Shown here piece by piece: positions 46,921 to 60,352 of a DNA stretch of 64,000 nucleotides. Location: NCBI RefSeq assembly GCF_029227915.1, contig NC_079876.1, positions 11,532,001-11,596,000 on the forward strand. The letters run 5' to 3'. The notes under the pieces are model-generated. The model was given only the letters and a program-made list of their open reading frames with translations. It had not been told where the DNA came from and ran no database searches. Each line of letters begins with the position of its first letter. Position 1 is the first letter of the stretch. The translations under genes were made by a program, and so were the position numbers. This DNA is from Hydractinia symbiolongicarpus (Eukaryota; Cnidaria; Hydrozoa; Anthoathecata; Hydractiniidae).

Positions 46921-48770
46921 CACACTATTTTTTACATTGTTATTGTTTTCTTTTGCAAATTGTTAGTGAACTGCAGACCATATAACGTTTAAGAAAGAGT
47001 ATATTCTGTATGAAAATTTACTTGAAGAACTGAGAGATAAGCTCCGATGACCATTTATATTTTTAGTTTTTTGGAAAGCGTATCTTTTGTTTTGTGTTCT
47101 TCGCGTTATAGTAAATATCAAAGCGGTGATAAAAAGTTGCGAAATTAAACAGTAAAGCTTGGCTTTTCGAAACAAAAACTTTTAAACAATCATCAAAAAA
47201 CGCGGCTCATAACTTCGCCTTAGGGGCAAAAGGTCAAACAACAGACGTCACAATAACTCAAATAGCGGAAGTCAGATTCATATGCATTGTCAGATTTTTT
47301 GAAGGTATTTTGTACTTGACCAGGAAAACATTAGTTCCAAAATTAACATCAACAAAAACTATTGATGGTTTTACCCTTTTTTTAAAAAAAACTCAGAAAA
47401 ACCATCGATCAAGTCTAAAACAAATAATTTGTCAGGCAAGTGTTCATCGTTATTTTCTAATAACTCAATTCATTGTACATAAAAAACCTGAAAGCACTTC
47501 CTTTTTATCTTATCACTAGTTTTTCAAATTTCGTCAATAATTTATATGATAAAAGAGATGCCAAATTTCAAAGTTTACTACTAAAAGTAATCACATAGGT
47601 TAATTCTATTATTTTCACATCTTGACAAACGCAAAAAGCAACTACTTTTTTCGTGAACATTGGTATTTCCCGTTGGCTGAATTCGTCGAGATCCGTCGTG
47701 AATAATGTAGAAGTACAAATAATACACGTAAAGTTTACAACGATAACGTCGACGTGAGATCATTGCACGAAGACGATTACTTTTATTGTAATCGCCTCCT
47801 ACTCCAGGATAAAAACCACCGTACTCTGTAGTAGCCGAACTAGAAGTTCTTATGCTTTTTTAGATTAGGAAAAAACTTTGAAATTGCTACTCAATGACGA
47901 CATAAGCAATTTCTAACATAATTTCACATATACTAATTTTTAGACAGAATAAAAACATTGAACTATCGTTGTTTGTTGCGTCATCATTTATCTCTTGCCT
48001 TTGCATTGATTAGGCGGTGTCTTGTTTTGTCGAGTTCGACATAGTATATATAAAAAAAGAAACAATTGTTAAATACTAAAGTTAACAATAACAGCTTGTT
48101 GCGAGAGAAAGAACAGTATTTAACTGCTAAATATATATTACACGCGCTTAAAACAATGCATGCTCGTAATTTACGCAATAATCGCAGTGCAGAATCCAAA
48201 AAGAATCTTTGTTTCCAGAAATCTTCGAAATCGGGAAACCTTACTATCTGATTCAGGCATTTTGAAAGTTTTCAAACCTGAGTTGACAATGTTCAGAATG
48301 GTCTTAGTAGTTACGCTATTTTGGTTACATCCAAAATATAGAAATGTGCTTAATGTAGGTAAGATCAACATGTGCATATTGTGCAAATATTGGGGTCTTC
48401 GTGATCTCCGACGTAAAGGAAAAATTGTGTTTCTTGCATGATCTAAGAAAGTAAAAAATTATTTTCAAAAAATGAAAACAAAGCAAATAAGAGGTGCTCT
48501 TGTGCTACAATTATTCACAAATTAAGCTAGACTTCCATCATATCTAAAGTTGTGTAATAATTATTTGTAAAATAATTTACAAGTTTTAACGTTGATTGTA
48601 AACGATGCTCATGCGTAGAATAAGTAGAATAAGTACTTGCAAAAAGAAGGTGTCTTCGTGCCTACATGTTTAAAAAATTTCGAAATAACAGGTGCAATTT
48701 TTATTATAGCCACAAATTGTCGATTCTCATGCAAAATCTTTACCTAAACATCGTGGAAATTTAGCAACTT
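46921..48770. other. Array spacer with a recurrent open frame
   Basis: No known gene. A reading frame on the minus strand around 47581-47875 recurs with conserved sequence in three other units (see findings). Confidence 0.5.
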
Positions 48771-49404
48771 ATTGTGGTTAAAAATCAAGGATTTCGACAT
48801 CTTGCTTCATATGAAAACGATTTTAGTGACTTTATTGAACTACGCAACTGACAACATGGTCATGCCAGGCCTTATTGTTGTTTATAATTTTTTTTCGGTT
48901 TTTTTTCACAGCAGAATAATATGGTAATCTATCGTCTATTCATTTTAATTTTAATTTTGATTTTGTTTCATTTTTTTTAGCCTGTGCTATCCGAATTTTT
49001 CAAAATGTACTCAATGTATGTTTATTTTAATGCATGTTTCAGGTATGCCAGGTCGCTAAACCGAACATTTTCATAGTTTGAGGAACTGCAATGTAAGAAT
49101 TAGGTACAAAGGTTCAATCGCAGGTAATTAAATGTAGGAGCAAAAACACTTCGAATTATGTCACTCCCACGTAGGTACAACTATGACGATAAACATAGGA
49201 CTAGTAATTTTCAATCGATGAACCGTTTAAAAATAAGAAATCTTACGACGCTGATACGAATGTAACGTGTTTGTATATAACTTAGCGAACGCCTACACAT
49301 TGTGGTAACTCTTTAAACTGCTGTTACTTAGAAAGTAATAATAAGTCATACCTATTCATTGTACCTGTAATGCACATATTACTAAATATATGCTATTTTA
49401 AAAA

Positions 49405-49486
49405 GACGAGGTGGCCGAGTGGTTAAGGCGATAGATTGCTAATCTATTGGGCTCTGCCCGCGTGGGTTCGAATCCCATCCTCGTCG
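49405..49486 (+). tRNA. tRNA-Ser(GCT)
   Basis: Canonical 82-base copy: acceptor GACGAGG/CCTCGTC, anticodon GCT, discriminator G, intact A- and B-box, and a T-run 11 bases downstream. Confidence 0.93.
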
Positions 49487-50586
49487 CACACTATTTTGTC
49501 CATTGTTATTGTTTCTTTTTGTCAAATGTTGGTGAATGCTGACGATACAATGTTTCAGAAAGCGTATATTTTTTATGCAATTTTCCTTAAGAACTGAAAG
49601 ATAAGCTCAAATGATCATGTGGGTTTATAGTTTTTTTGGAAACGCATAGTTAACGCATAATTTTTTTTTTTGCGTTCCTCACATTATAGTAAGAAACAAA
49701 TCGGTGATAAAAAGTTATAAACTTCAACGGTAAAGCTCGGATTATTGAAACTCAAAATTCGATATCACTAGCAACATCATACAAACATTCTCTTTGTTGT
49801 CAGCTACTTTCGAACAATCATTAATTAACACGACTCATAACTTCGTCTAAGGGGCCAAATTTCAAACAATGGACGTCACCATTACTAAAATGGCGGAAGT
49901 CAGATTTATATATCTTGTCAGATTTTATGGAGGTATTTCTTGTTTGATCAGAAATACATTAGTTCCAAAATTACTTTATAAAATATTCGCAAAATATTCA
50001 GTTGTTGTTGTTTAAATCCAAAAAATCGACATAAGCATGGTCATGTCAAGCCTTTTCATTGTTTACATTTTTTTTGGTTTCTCTCATAGTAGAATAATAT
50101 GGCTAAACTATCTTCTAGAAATGTGATATGCTGTAAACTGTCCATTGTCATTTTCACTTTTACTTAGTTCGCGCCACCGGGTTTTGCAAGAATATACTCA
50201 AACCATTTTTGTTTTAATGCAGAGTAACTTAAGTTGATGAGCCAAACATTTATCACAGTTTTTATAACCGTAACGTATAAAATTGAATACAAAGGTGCAA
50301 TCACAGGTATCCTTTTAAAATATAGAAACATGACTTGTTAGGACTCTGTTACTCCCCGTAAAAGATACAACTTTGGCAATAAAAATATGATTTGTGCTTT
50401 ACAATCAATGATTCGTTTAAAAGGAAAAAAACTTACGATGCCGATGGGAAAGTAACAAATTTTGTATTTAATTGGTGGAACCTCTACATATTGTATTAAC
50501 TCTTTAAACGTCCTGTTACTTAGAAAGTCAAAATAAGTTATACATATTGTTATCCATTAATTACCAAATATATACTCTTTCACTAA

Positions 50587-50668
50587 GACGAGGTGGCCGA
50601 GTGGTTAAGACGATAGATTGCTAATCTATTGGGCTTTCCACGCGTGGGTTCGAATCCCATCTTCGTCG
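50587..50668 (+). tRNA. tRNA-Ser(GCT), variant arm
   Basis: Anticodon GCT with intact stems except a G-T acceptor pair; the variable arm reads CTTTCCACGC where others have CTCTGCCCGC. Confidence 0.8.
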
Positions 50669-52343
50669 CACACTTTCTTTTACATTGCTATTGTTTTCTT
50701 TTTTCAAATATTGGAAAGTGTCGACGATATAACGTTTAAGAAAGAGCATATTTTGTATGCAAATTTCCTTAAAGAACTAAGAGATCAGCACAACGGATCA
50801 TTTAGATTTTTTGTTTTTTTGGGAGCGCATAGTGAACGCATAGTTATGTTTCGTTTTGCGTCTTTGACATTATAGCAAATATACTAATTTTTAGACAGAA
50901 TAAAAACATTGAACTATCGTTGTTTGTTGCGTCATCATTTATCTCTTGCCTTTGCATTGATTAGGCGGTGTCTTGTTTTGTCGAGTTCGACATAGTATAT
51001 ATAAAAAAAGAAACAATTGTTAAATACTAAAGTTAACAATAACAGCTTGTTGCGAGAGAAAGAACAGTATTTAACTGCTAAATATATATTACACGCGCTT
51101 CAAACAGTGCATGCGCGTAATTTACGCAATAATCGCAGTGCAGAATCCAAAAAGAAATTTTGTTTCCAGAAATCTTCGAAATCGGGAAACCTCACTATCT
51201 GATTCAGGCATTTTGAAAGTTTTCAAACCTGAGTTGACAATGTTCAGAATGGTCTTAGTAGTTACGCTATTTTGGTTACATCCAAAATATAGAAATGTGC
51301 TTAATGTAGGTAAGATCAACATGTGCATATTGTGCAAATATTGGGGTTTTCGTGATCTCCGACGTAAAGGAAAAATTGTGTTTCTTGCATGATCTAAGAA
51401 AGTAAAAAATTATTTTCAAAAAATGAAAACAAAGAAAATAAGAGGTGCTCTTGTGCTACAATTATTCACAAATTAAGCTAGACTTCCATCATATCTAAAG
51501 TTGTGTAATAATTATTTGTAAAATAATTTACAAGTTTTAACGTTGATTGTAAACGATGCTCATGCGTAGAATAAGTAGAATAAGTACTTGCCAAAAGAAG
51601 GTGTCCTCGTGCCTACATGTTTAAAAAATTTCGAAATAACAGGTGCAATTTTTATTATAGCCACAAATTGTCGATTCTCATGCAAAATCTTTTCCTAAAC
51701 ATCGTGGAAATTTAGCAAGTTATTGTGGTTAAAAATCAAGGAATTCCACATCTTGCTTCATATGAAAACGATTTTAGTGACTTTATTGAACTACGCAACT
51801 GACAACATGGTCATGCCAGGCCTTTTTGTTGTTTATAATTTTTTTATGTTTTTTTTTTCACAGCAGAATAATATGGTAATCTATCGTCTATTCATTTTAA
51901 TTTTAATTTTGATTTTGTTTCATTTTTTTTAGCCTGTGCTATCCGAATTTTCCAAAATGTACTCAATACATGTTTATTTTAATGCATGTTTCAGTTAGGC
52001 CAGGTCGCTAAACCGAACATTTTCATAGTTTGAGGAACTGCAATGTAAGAATTAGGTACAAAGGTTCAATCGCAGGTAATTAAATGTAGGAGCAAAAACA
52101 CTTCGAATTATGTCACTCCCACGTAGGTACAACTATGACGATAAACATAGGACTAGTAATTTTTAATCGATGAACCGTTTAAAAATAAGAGATCTTACGA
52201 CGCTGATACGAATGTAACGTGTTTGTATATAACTTAGCGAACGCCTACACATTGTGGTAACTCTTTAAACTGCTGTTACTTAGAAAATAATAATTCATTG
52301 TACCTGTAATGCACATATTACTAAATATATGCGATTTTAAAAA

Positions 52344-52425
52344 GACGAGGTGGCCGAGTGGTTAAGGCGATAGATTGCTAATCTATTGGGCTCTGCCCGC
52401 GTGGGTTCGAATCCCATCCTCGTCG
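52344..52425 (+). tRNA. tRNA-Ser(GCT)
   Basis: Identical to the canonical copy at 49405-49486; the two lie 2.94 kb apart in tandem units. Confidence 0.93.
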
Positions 52426-53290
52426 CACATTATTTTTTCCATTGTTATTGTTTCTTTTTGTCAAATGTTGGTGAATGCTGACGATACAATGTTTCAGAAA
52501 GCGTATATTTTGTATGCAATTTTCCTTAAGAACTGAAAGATAAGCTCAAATGATCATGTGGGTTTATAGTTTTTTTGGAAACGCATAGTTAACGCATAAT
52601 TTTTTTTTTTTGCGTTCCTCACATTATAGTAAGAAACAAATCGGTGATAAAAAGTTATAAACTTCAACGGTAAACTCGGATTATTGAAACTCAAAATTCG
52701 ATATCACTAGCAACATCATACAAACATTCTCTTTGTTGTCAGCTACTTTCGAACAATCATTAATTAACACGACTCATAACTTCGTCTAAGGGGCCAAATG
52801 TCAAACAATGGACGTCACCATTACTAAAATGGCGGAAGTCAGATTTATATATCTTGTCAGATTTTATGGAGGTATTTCTTGTTTGATCAGAAATACATTA
52901 GTTCCAAAATTACTTTATAAAATATTCGCAAAATATTCAGTTGTTGTTGTTTAAATCCAAAAAATCGACATAAGCATGGTCATGTCAAGCCTTTTCATTG
53001 TTTACATTTTTTTTGGTTTCTCTCATAGTAGAATAATATGGCTAAACTATCTTCTAGAAATGTGATATGCTGTAAACTGTCCATTGTCATTTTCACTTTT
53101 ACTTAGTTCGCGCCAATGGGTTTTGCAAGAATATACTCAAACCATTTTTGTTTTAATGCAGAGTAACTTAAGTTGATGAGCCAAACATTTATCACAGTTT
53201 TTATAACCGTAACGTATAAAATTGAATACAAAGGTGCAATCACAGGTATCCATTTAAAATATAGAAACATGACTTGTTAGGACTCTGTTA

Positions 53291-54546
53291 CTCCCCGTAA
53301 AAGATACAACTTTGGCAATAAAAATATGATTTGTGCTTTACAATCAATGATTCGTTTAAAAGGAAAAAAACTTACGATGCCGATGGGAAAGTAACAAATT
53401 TTGTATTTAATTGGTGGAACCTCTACATATTGTATTAACTCTTTAAACGTCCTGTTACTTAGAAAGTCAGAATAAGTTATACATATTGTTATCCATTAAT
53501 TACCAAGTATATACTCTTTCACTAAGACGAAGTGGCCGGGTGGTTAAGGCGATAGATAGCTATTTTATTGGGCTCGCACACTCGTCGCACACTATGTTTT
53601 ACATTGTTATTGTTTTCTTTTGCAAATTTTTAGTGAACTGCTGACCATATAACGTTTAGGAAAGAGTATATTTTGTATGAAAATTTACTTAAAGAACTGA
53701 GAGATAAGCTCCGATGACTATTTTTATGTTTAGTTTTTTGGAAAGCGTATAGTTATCTTTTGTTTTGTGTTCTTTGCGTTATAGAAAATATCAAAGCGGT
53801 GATAAAAAGTTGCGAAATTACACGGTAAAGCTTGGCTTTTTGAAACAAAAACTTTTAAACAATCATCAAATAACGCAGCTCATAACTTCGCTTTACGGGC
53901 AAAAAGGTCAAACAACAGACGTCAGAATTACTCAAATGGCGGAAGTCAGATTCACATGCATTGTCAGATTTCATGGCGTTATTTTGTACTTGATCAGGAA
54001 AACATTAGTTCCAAAATCAACACCAACAAAAATATATTTGATGCTTTTACACTTTCTAAAAAAAAACTCAGAAAAATCATCGATCAAGTCTAAAACAAGT
54101 AATTTATGAGGCAAGTGTTCATCATTATTTTCCAATAACTCAATTGAAAGCACTTCCTTTTTATCTTATCACTAGTTTTTCAAATTTAGTCAATAATTTA
54201 TATGATAAATAGAAGTAATCACATGGTTAATTCTATTATTTTCACATCTTCCTGACAAACACAAAAAGAACTACTTTTTTGGTGAACATTGGTATTTCCC
54301 ATTGGCTGAATTCGTTAAGATCCGTCGTCAATAATGTACAATTACAAATAATACAAGTAACAACGAGAACGTCGACGTGAGATCATTGCACGGACACGAT
54401 TACTTTTAAGGTAATCGCCTCCTACTCCAGGATAAAAACCACCGTACTCTGTAATAGCCGAAGTAGAGATTCTTATGCTTTTTTTCGGTTAGGAAAACAT
54501 TTAAAATTGCTACTCAATGACGACTTAAGCAATTTCTTATATAATT
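53291..54546. repeat. Spacer between the inverted-repeat arms
   Basis: Direct relative of 46,600-47,930. It contains a decayed tRNA (53526-53587). No gene seen. Confidence 0.6.
53526..53587 (+). pseudogene. tRNA-Ser pseudogene, T-arm deleted
   Basis: Starts like the canonical tRNA, but has a changed anticodon loop (ATAGCTATTTT) and lacks the T-arm, at about 62 bases. Confidence 0.85.
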
Positions 54547-55411
54547 TAACAGAGTCCTAAAAAATCATGTTTCTACATTTTAAATGGATACCTGTGATTG
54601 CACCTTTGTATTCAATTTTATACATTACTTGTATAAAAACTGTGATAAATGTTCGGCTTATCAACTTACGTTACTGGGCATTAAAACAAAAATGGTTTGA
54701 GTATATTCTTGCAAAACCCGGTGGCGCAAACTAAGTAAAAGTAAAAATGACAATTGATAGTTTACAGCATATCACATTTTTAGAAGATAGTTTAGCCATA
54801 TTATTCTACTATGGACGAAACCGAAAAAAATATAAACAATGAAAAGGCCTGACATGACCATGCTTATGTCAATTTCCTGGATTTGAACAACAACAACTAA
54901 ATATTTTGCGAATATTTTATAAAGTGATTTTGAAACGAATGTATTTCTGATCAAACAAGAAATACCTCCATAAAATCTGACAAGATATATAAATCTGACT
55001 TCCGCCATTTGAGTAATGGTGACGTCCATTGTTTGACATTTTGCCCCTTAGACGAAGCTATGACTCGTGTTAATTAATGATTGTTCGAAAGTAGATGACA
55101 ACAAAGAGAATGTTTGTATGATGTTGCTAGTGATATCGAATTTTGAGTTTCAATAATCCGAGCGTTACCGCTGAAGTTTATAACTTTTTATCACCGATTT
55201 GTTTCTTACTATAATGTGAGGAACGCAAAACAAAAAATATGCGTTAACTATGCGTTTCCAAAAAAACTATAAACCCACATGATCATTTGAGCTTATCTCT
55301 CAGTTCTTTATGGAAACTTGCATACAAAATATACGCTTTCTGAAACATTGTATCGTCAACATTCACCAACATTTTACATAAAGAAACAATAACAATGGAA
55401 AAAATAATGTG

Positions 55412-55493
55412 CGACGAGGATGGGATTCGAACCCACGCGGGCAGAGCCCAATAGATTAGCATTCTATCGCCTTAACCACTCGGCCACCTCGTC
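55412..55493 (-). tRNA. tRNA-Ser(GCT)
   Basis: Canonical except base 32, beside the anticodon, T to A. Stems intact. Confidence 0.85.
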
Positions 55494-57181
55494 TTTTTAA
55501 AATAGCATATATTTAGTAATATGTGCATAACAGGTACAATGAATAGGTATGACTTATTATTACTTTCTAAGTAACAGCAGTTTAAAGAGTTACCACAATG
55601 TGTAGGCGTTCGCTAAGTTATATACAAACACGTTACATTCGTATCAGCGTCGTAAGATCTCTTATTTTTAAACGGTTCGTCGATTGAAAATTACTAGTCC
55701 TATGTTTATTGTCATAGTTGTACCTACGTGGGAGTGACATAATTCGAAGTGTTTTTGCTCCTACATTTAATTACCTGCGATTAAACCTTTGTACCTAATT
55801 CTTACATTGCAGTTCCTCAAACTATGAAAATGTTCGGTTTAGCGACCTGGCATACCTGAAACATGCATTAAAATAAACATGTATTGAGTACATTTTGGAA
55901 AATTCGGATAGCACAGGCTAAAAAAAATGAAACAAAATCAAAATTAAAATTAAAATGAATAGACGATAGATTACCATATTATTCTGCTGTGAAAAAAAAA
56001 ACATAAAAAAATTATAAACAACAAAAAGGCCTGGCATGACCATGTTGTCAGTTGCGTAGTTCAATAAAGTCACTAAAATCGTTTTCATATGAAGCAAGAT
56101 GTGGAATTCCTTGATTTTTAACCACAATAACTTGCTAAATTTCCACGATGTTTATGAAAAGATTTTGCATGAGAATCGACAATTTGTGGCTATAATAAAA
56201 ATTGCACCTGTTATTTCGAAATTTTTTAAACATGTAGGCACGAGGACACCTTCTTTTGGCAAGTACTTATTCTACTTATTCTACGCATGAGCATCGTTTA
56301 CAATCAACGTTAAAACTTGTAAATTATTTTACAAATAATTATTACACAACTTTAGATATGATGGAAGTCTAGCTTAATTTGTGAATAATTGTAGCACAAG
56401 AGCACCTCTTATTTGCTTTGTTTTCATTTTTTGAAAATAATTTTTTACTTTCTTAGATCATGCAAGAAACACAATTTTTCCTTTACGTCGGAGATCACGA
56501 AGACCCCAATATTTGCACAATATGCACATGTTGATCTTACCTACATTAAGCACATTTCTATATTTTGGATGTAACCAAAATAGCGTAACTACTAAGACCA
56601 TTCTGAACATTGTCAACTCAGGTTTGAAAACTTTCAAAATGCCTGAATCAGATAGTGAGGTTTCCCGATTTCGAAGATTTCTGGAAACAAAGATTCTTTT
56701 TGGATTCTGCACTGCGATTATTGCGTAAATTACGCGCATGCATTGTTTTAAGCGCGTGTAATATATATTTAGCAGTTAAATACTGTTCTTTCTCTCGCAA
56801 CAAGCTGTTATTGTTAACTTTAGTATTTAACAATTGTTTCTTTTTTTATATATACTATGTCGAACTCGACAAAACAAGACACCGCCTAATCAATGCAAAG
56901 GCAAGAGATAAATGATGACGCAACAAACAACGATAGTTCAATGTTTTTATTCTGTCTAAAAATTAGTATATTTGCTATAATGTCAAAGACGCAAAACGAA
57001 ACATAACTATGCGTTCACTATGCGCTCCCAAAAAAACAAAAAATCTAAATGATCCGTTGTGCTGATCTCTTAGTTCTTTAAGGAAATTTGCATACAAAAT
57101 ATGCTCTTTCTTAAACGTTATATCGTCGACACTTTCCAATATTTGAAAAAAGAAAACAATAGCAATGTAAAAGAAAGTGTG

Positions 57182-57263
57182 CGAGGAAGATGGGATTCGA
57201 ACCCACGCGTGGAAAGCCCAATAGATTAGCAATCTATCGTCTTAACCACTCGGCCACCTCGTC
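57182..57263 (-). tRNA. tRNA-Ser(GCT), acceptor mismatch
   Basis: Mirror of 50587-50668 with one extra change giving a C-C clash in the acceptor stem; may be inactive. Confidence 0.65.
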
Positions 57264-58362
57264 TTAGTGAAAGAGTATATATTTGGTAATTAATGGATAA
57301 CAATATGTATAACTTATTTTGACTTTCTAAGTAACAGGACGTTTAAAGAGTTAATACAATATGTAGAGGTTCCACCAATTAAATACAAAATTTGTTACTT
57401 TCCCATCGGCATCGTAAGTTTTTTTCCTTTTAAACGAATCATTGATTGTAAAGCACAAATCATATTTTTATTGCCAAAGTTGTATCTTTTACGGGGAGTA
57501 ACAGAGTCCTAACAAGTCATGTTTCTATATTTTAAAAGGATACCTGTGATTGCACCTTTGTATTCAATTTTATACGTTACGGTTATAAAAACTGTGATAA
57601 ATGTTTGGCTCATCAACTTAAGTTACTCTGCATTAAAACAAAAATGGTTTGAGTATATTCTTGCAAAACCCGGTGGCGCGAACTAAGTAAAAGTGAAAAT
57701 GACAATGGACAGTTTACAGCATATCACATTTCTAGAAGATAGTTTAGCCATATTATTCTACTATGAGAGAAACCAAAAAAAATGTAAACAATGAAAAGGC
57801 TTGACATGACCATGCTTATGTCGATTTTTTGGATTTAAACAACAACAACTGAATATTTTGCGAATATTTTATAAAGTAATTTTGGAACTAATGTATTTCT
57901 GATCAAACAAGAAATACCTCCATAAAATCTGACAAGATATATAAATCTGACTTCCGCCATTTTAGTAATGGTGACGTCCATTGTTTGAAATTTGGCCCCT
58001 TAGACGAAGTTATGAGTCGTGTTAATTAATGATTGTTCGAAAGTAGCTGACAACAAAGAGAATGTTTGTATGATGTTGCTAGTGATATCGAATTTTGAGT
58101 TTCAATAATCCGAGCTTTACCGTTGAAGTTTATAACTTTTTATCACCGATTTGTTTCTTACTATAATGTGAGGAACGCAAAAAAAAAATTATGCGTTAAC
58201 TATGCGTTTCCAAAAAAACTATAAACCCACATGATCATTTGAGCTTATCTTTCAGTTCTTAAGGAAAATTGCATAAAAAATATACGCTTTCTGAAACATT
58301 GTATCGTCAGCATTCACCAACATTTGACAAAAAGAAACAATAACAATGGAAAAAATAGTGTG

Positions 58363-58444
58363 CGACGAGGATGGGATTCGAACCCACGCGGGCAGAGCCT
58401 AATAGATTAGCAATCTATCGCCTTAACCACTCGGCCACCTCGTC
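58363..58444 (-). tRNA. tRNA-Ser(GCT)
   Basis: Mirror of 49405-49486; one substitution at the start of the variable arm (ATTAGGC). Confidence 0.85.
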
Positions 58445-59079
58445 TTTTTAAAATAGCATATATTTAGTAATATGTGCATTACAGGTACAATGAATAGGTA
58501 TGACTTATTATTACTTTCTAAGTAACAGCAGTTTAAAGAGTTACCACAATGTGTAGGCGTTCGCTAAGTTATATACAAACACGTTACATTCGTATCAGCG
58601 TCGTAAGATTTCTTATTTTTAAACGGTTCATCGATTGAAAATTACTAGTCCTATGTTTATCGTCATAGTTGTACCTACGTGGGAGTGACATAATTCGAAG
58701 TGTTTTTGCTCCTACATTTAATTACCTGCGATTGAACCTTTGTACCTAATTCTTACATTGCAGTTCCTCAAACTATGAAAATGTTCGGTTTAGCGACCTG
58801 GCATACCTGAAACATGCATTAAAATAAACATACATTGAGTACATTTTGAAAAATTCGGATAGCACAGGCTAAAAAAAATGAAACAAAATCAAAATTAAAA
58901 TTAAAATGAATAGACGATAGATTACCATATTATTCTGCTGTGAAAAAAAACCGAAAAAAAATTACAAACAACAATAAGGCCTGGCATGACCATGTTGTCA
59001 GTTGCGTAGTTCAATAAAGTCACTAAAATCGTTTTCATATGAAGCAAGATGTCGAAATCCTTGATTTTTAACCACAATG

Positions 59080-60270
59080 TTAAGGTTAATTCTATTATTT
59101 CCACATCTTCCTGACAAACACAAAAGCAACTACTTTTTTGGTGAACATTGGTATTTCCCATTGGCTGAATTCGTTGAGATCCGTCGTCAATAATGTACAA
59201 GTACAAATAATACAAGTACCAACGAAAACGTCGACGTGAGATCATTGCACGAACACGATTACTTTTAATGTAATTGCCTCCTACTCCAAGATAAAAACCA
59301 CCGTACTCTGTAATAACCGCAGTTGAGGTTCTTATGCTTTTTTTCAGTTAGGAAAACATTTGAAATTGCTACTCAATGACGACTTAAGCAATTTCTTAAA
59401 TAATTTAACAGAGTCCTAAAAAATCATGTTTCTACATTTTAAATGGATACCTGTGATTGCACCTTTGTATTTAATTTTATACATTACCTGTATAAAAACT
59501 GTGATAAATGTTCGGCTTATCAACTTACGTTACTGGGCATTAAAACAAAAATGGTTTGAGTATATTCTTGCAAAACCCGGTGGCGCAAACTAAGTAAAAG
59601 TGAAAATGACAATGGATAGTTTACAGCATATCTCATTTCTAGAAGATAGTTTAGCCATATTATTCTACTATGAACGAAACCGAAAAAAATATAAACAATG
59701 AAAAGGCCTGACATGACCATGCTTATGTCGATTTCCTGGATTTGAACAAGAACAACTGAATATTTTGCGAATATTTTATAAAGTGATTTTGGAACTAATG
59801 TATTTCTGATCAAACAAGAAATACCTCCATAAAATCTGACAAGATATATAAATCTGACTTCCGCCATTTGAGTAATGGTGACGTCCATTGTTTGACATTT
59901 GGCCCCTTAGACGAAGCTATGACTCGTGTTAATTAATGATTGTTCGAAAGTAGATGACAACAAAGAGAATGTTTGTATGATGTTGCTAGTGATATCGAAT
60001 TTTGAGTTTCAATAATCCGAGCTTTACCGTTGAAGTTTATAACTTTTTATCACCGATTTGTTTCTTTCTATAATGTGAGGAACGCAAAACAAAAAATATG
60101 CGTTAACTATGCGTTTCCAAAAAAACTATAAACCCACATGATCATTTGAGCTTATCTCTCAGTTCTTTATGGAAACTTGCATACAAAATATACGCTTTCT
60201 GAAACATTGTATCGTCAACATTCACCAACATTTGACATAAAGAAACAATAACAATGTAAAAAATAGTGTG
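59080..60270. other. Array spacer, no known gene
   Basis: A direct repeat of about 54,220-55,410 (offset about 4,860). It contains another copy of the recurrent frame. Confidence 0.5.
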
Positions 60271-60352
60271 CGACGAGGATGGGATTCGAACCCACGCGGG
60301 CAGAGCCCAATAGATTAGCAATCTATCGCCTTAACCACTCGGCCACCTCGTC
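60271..60352 (-). tRNA. tRNA-Ser(GCT)
   Basis: Canonical 82-base copy with intact boxes and stems. Confidence 0.93.

Larger units (their letters stand above)
48771..53290 (+). repeat. Left arm of the large inverted repeat
   Basis: Matches the reverse complement of 54547-59079. Plus and minus positions sum to 107,850 from 48,771 to about 51,932 with hardly an indel, then to about 107,837 near the centre. The arm holds three tRNA-Ser copies. Confidence 0.88.
54547..59079 (-). repeat. Right arm of the large inverted repeat
   Basis: Reverse complement of 48771-53290; holds three tRNA-Ser copies on the minus strand. Confidence 0.88.

Noticed and set aside
47770-47890. Small nuclear or spliced-leader RNA gene in array units
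   Set aside because: The conserved block has a small hairpin but no match to U1, U2, U4, U5, U6 or 5S features that I can recognise, and no Sm site.
48066-48441. Short frames repeated at 51017-51392 and 56458-56833
   Set aside because: Overlapping frames on both strands are kept because the array units are recent copies; no protein features are seen.
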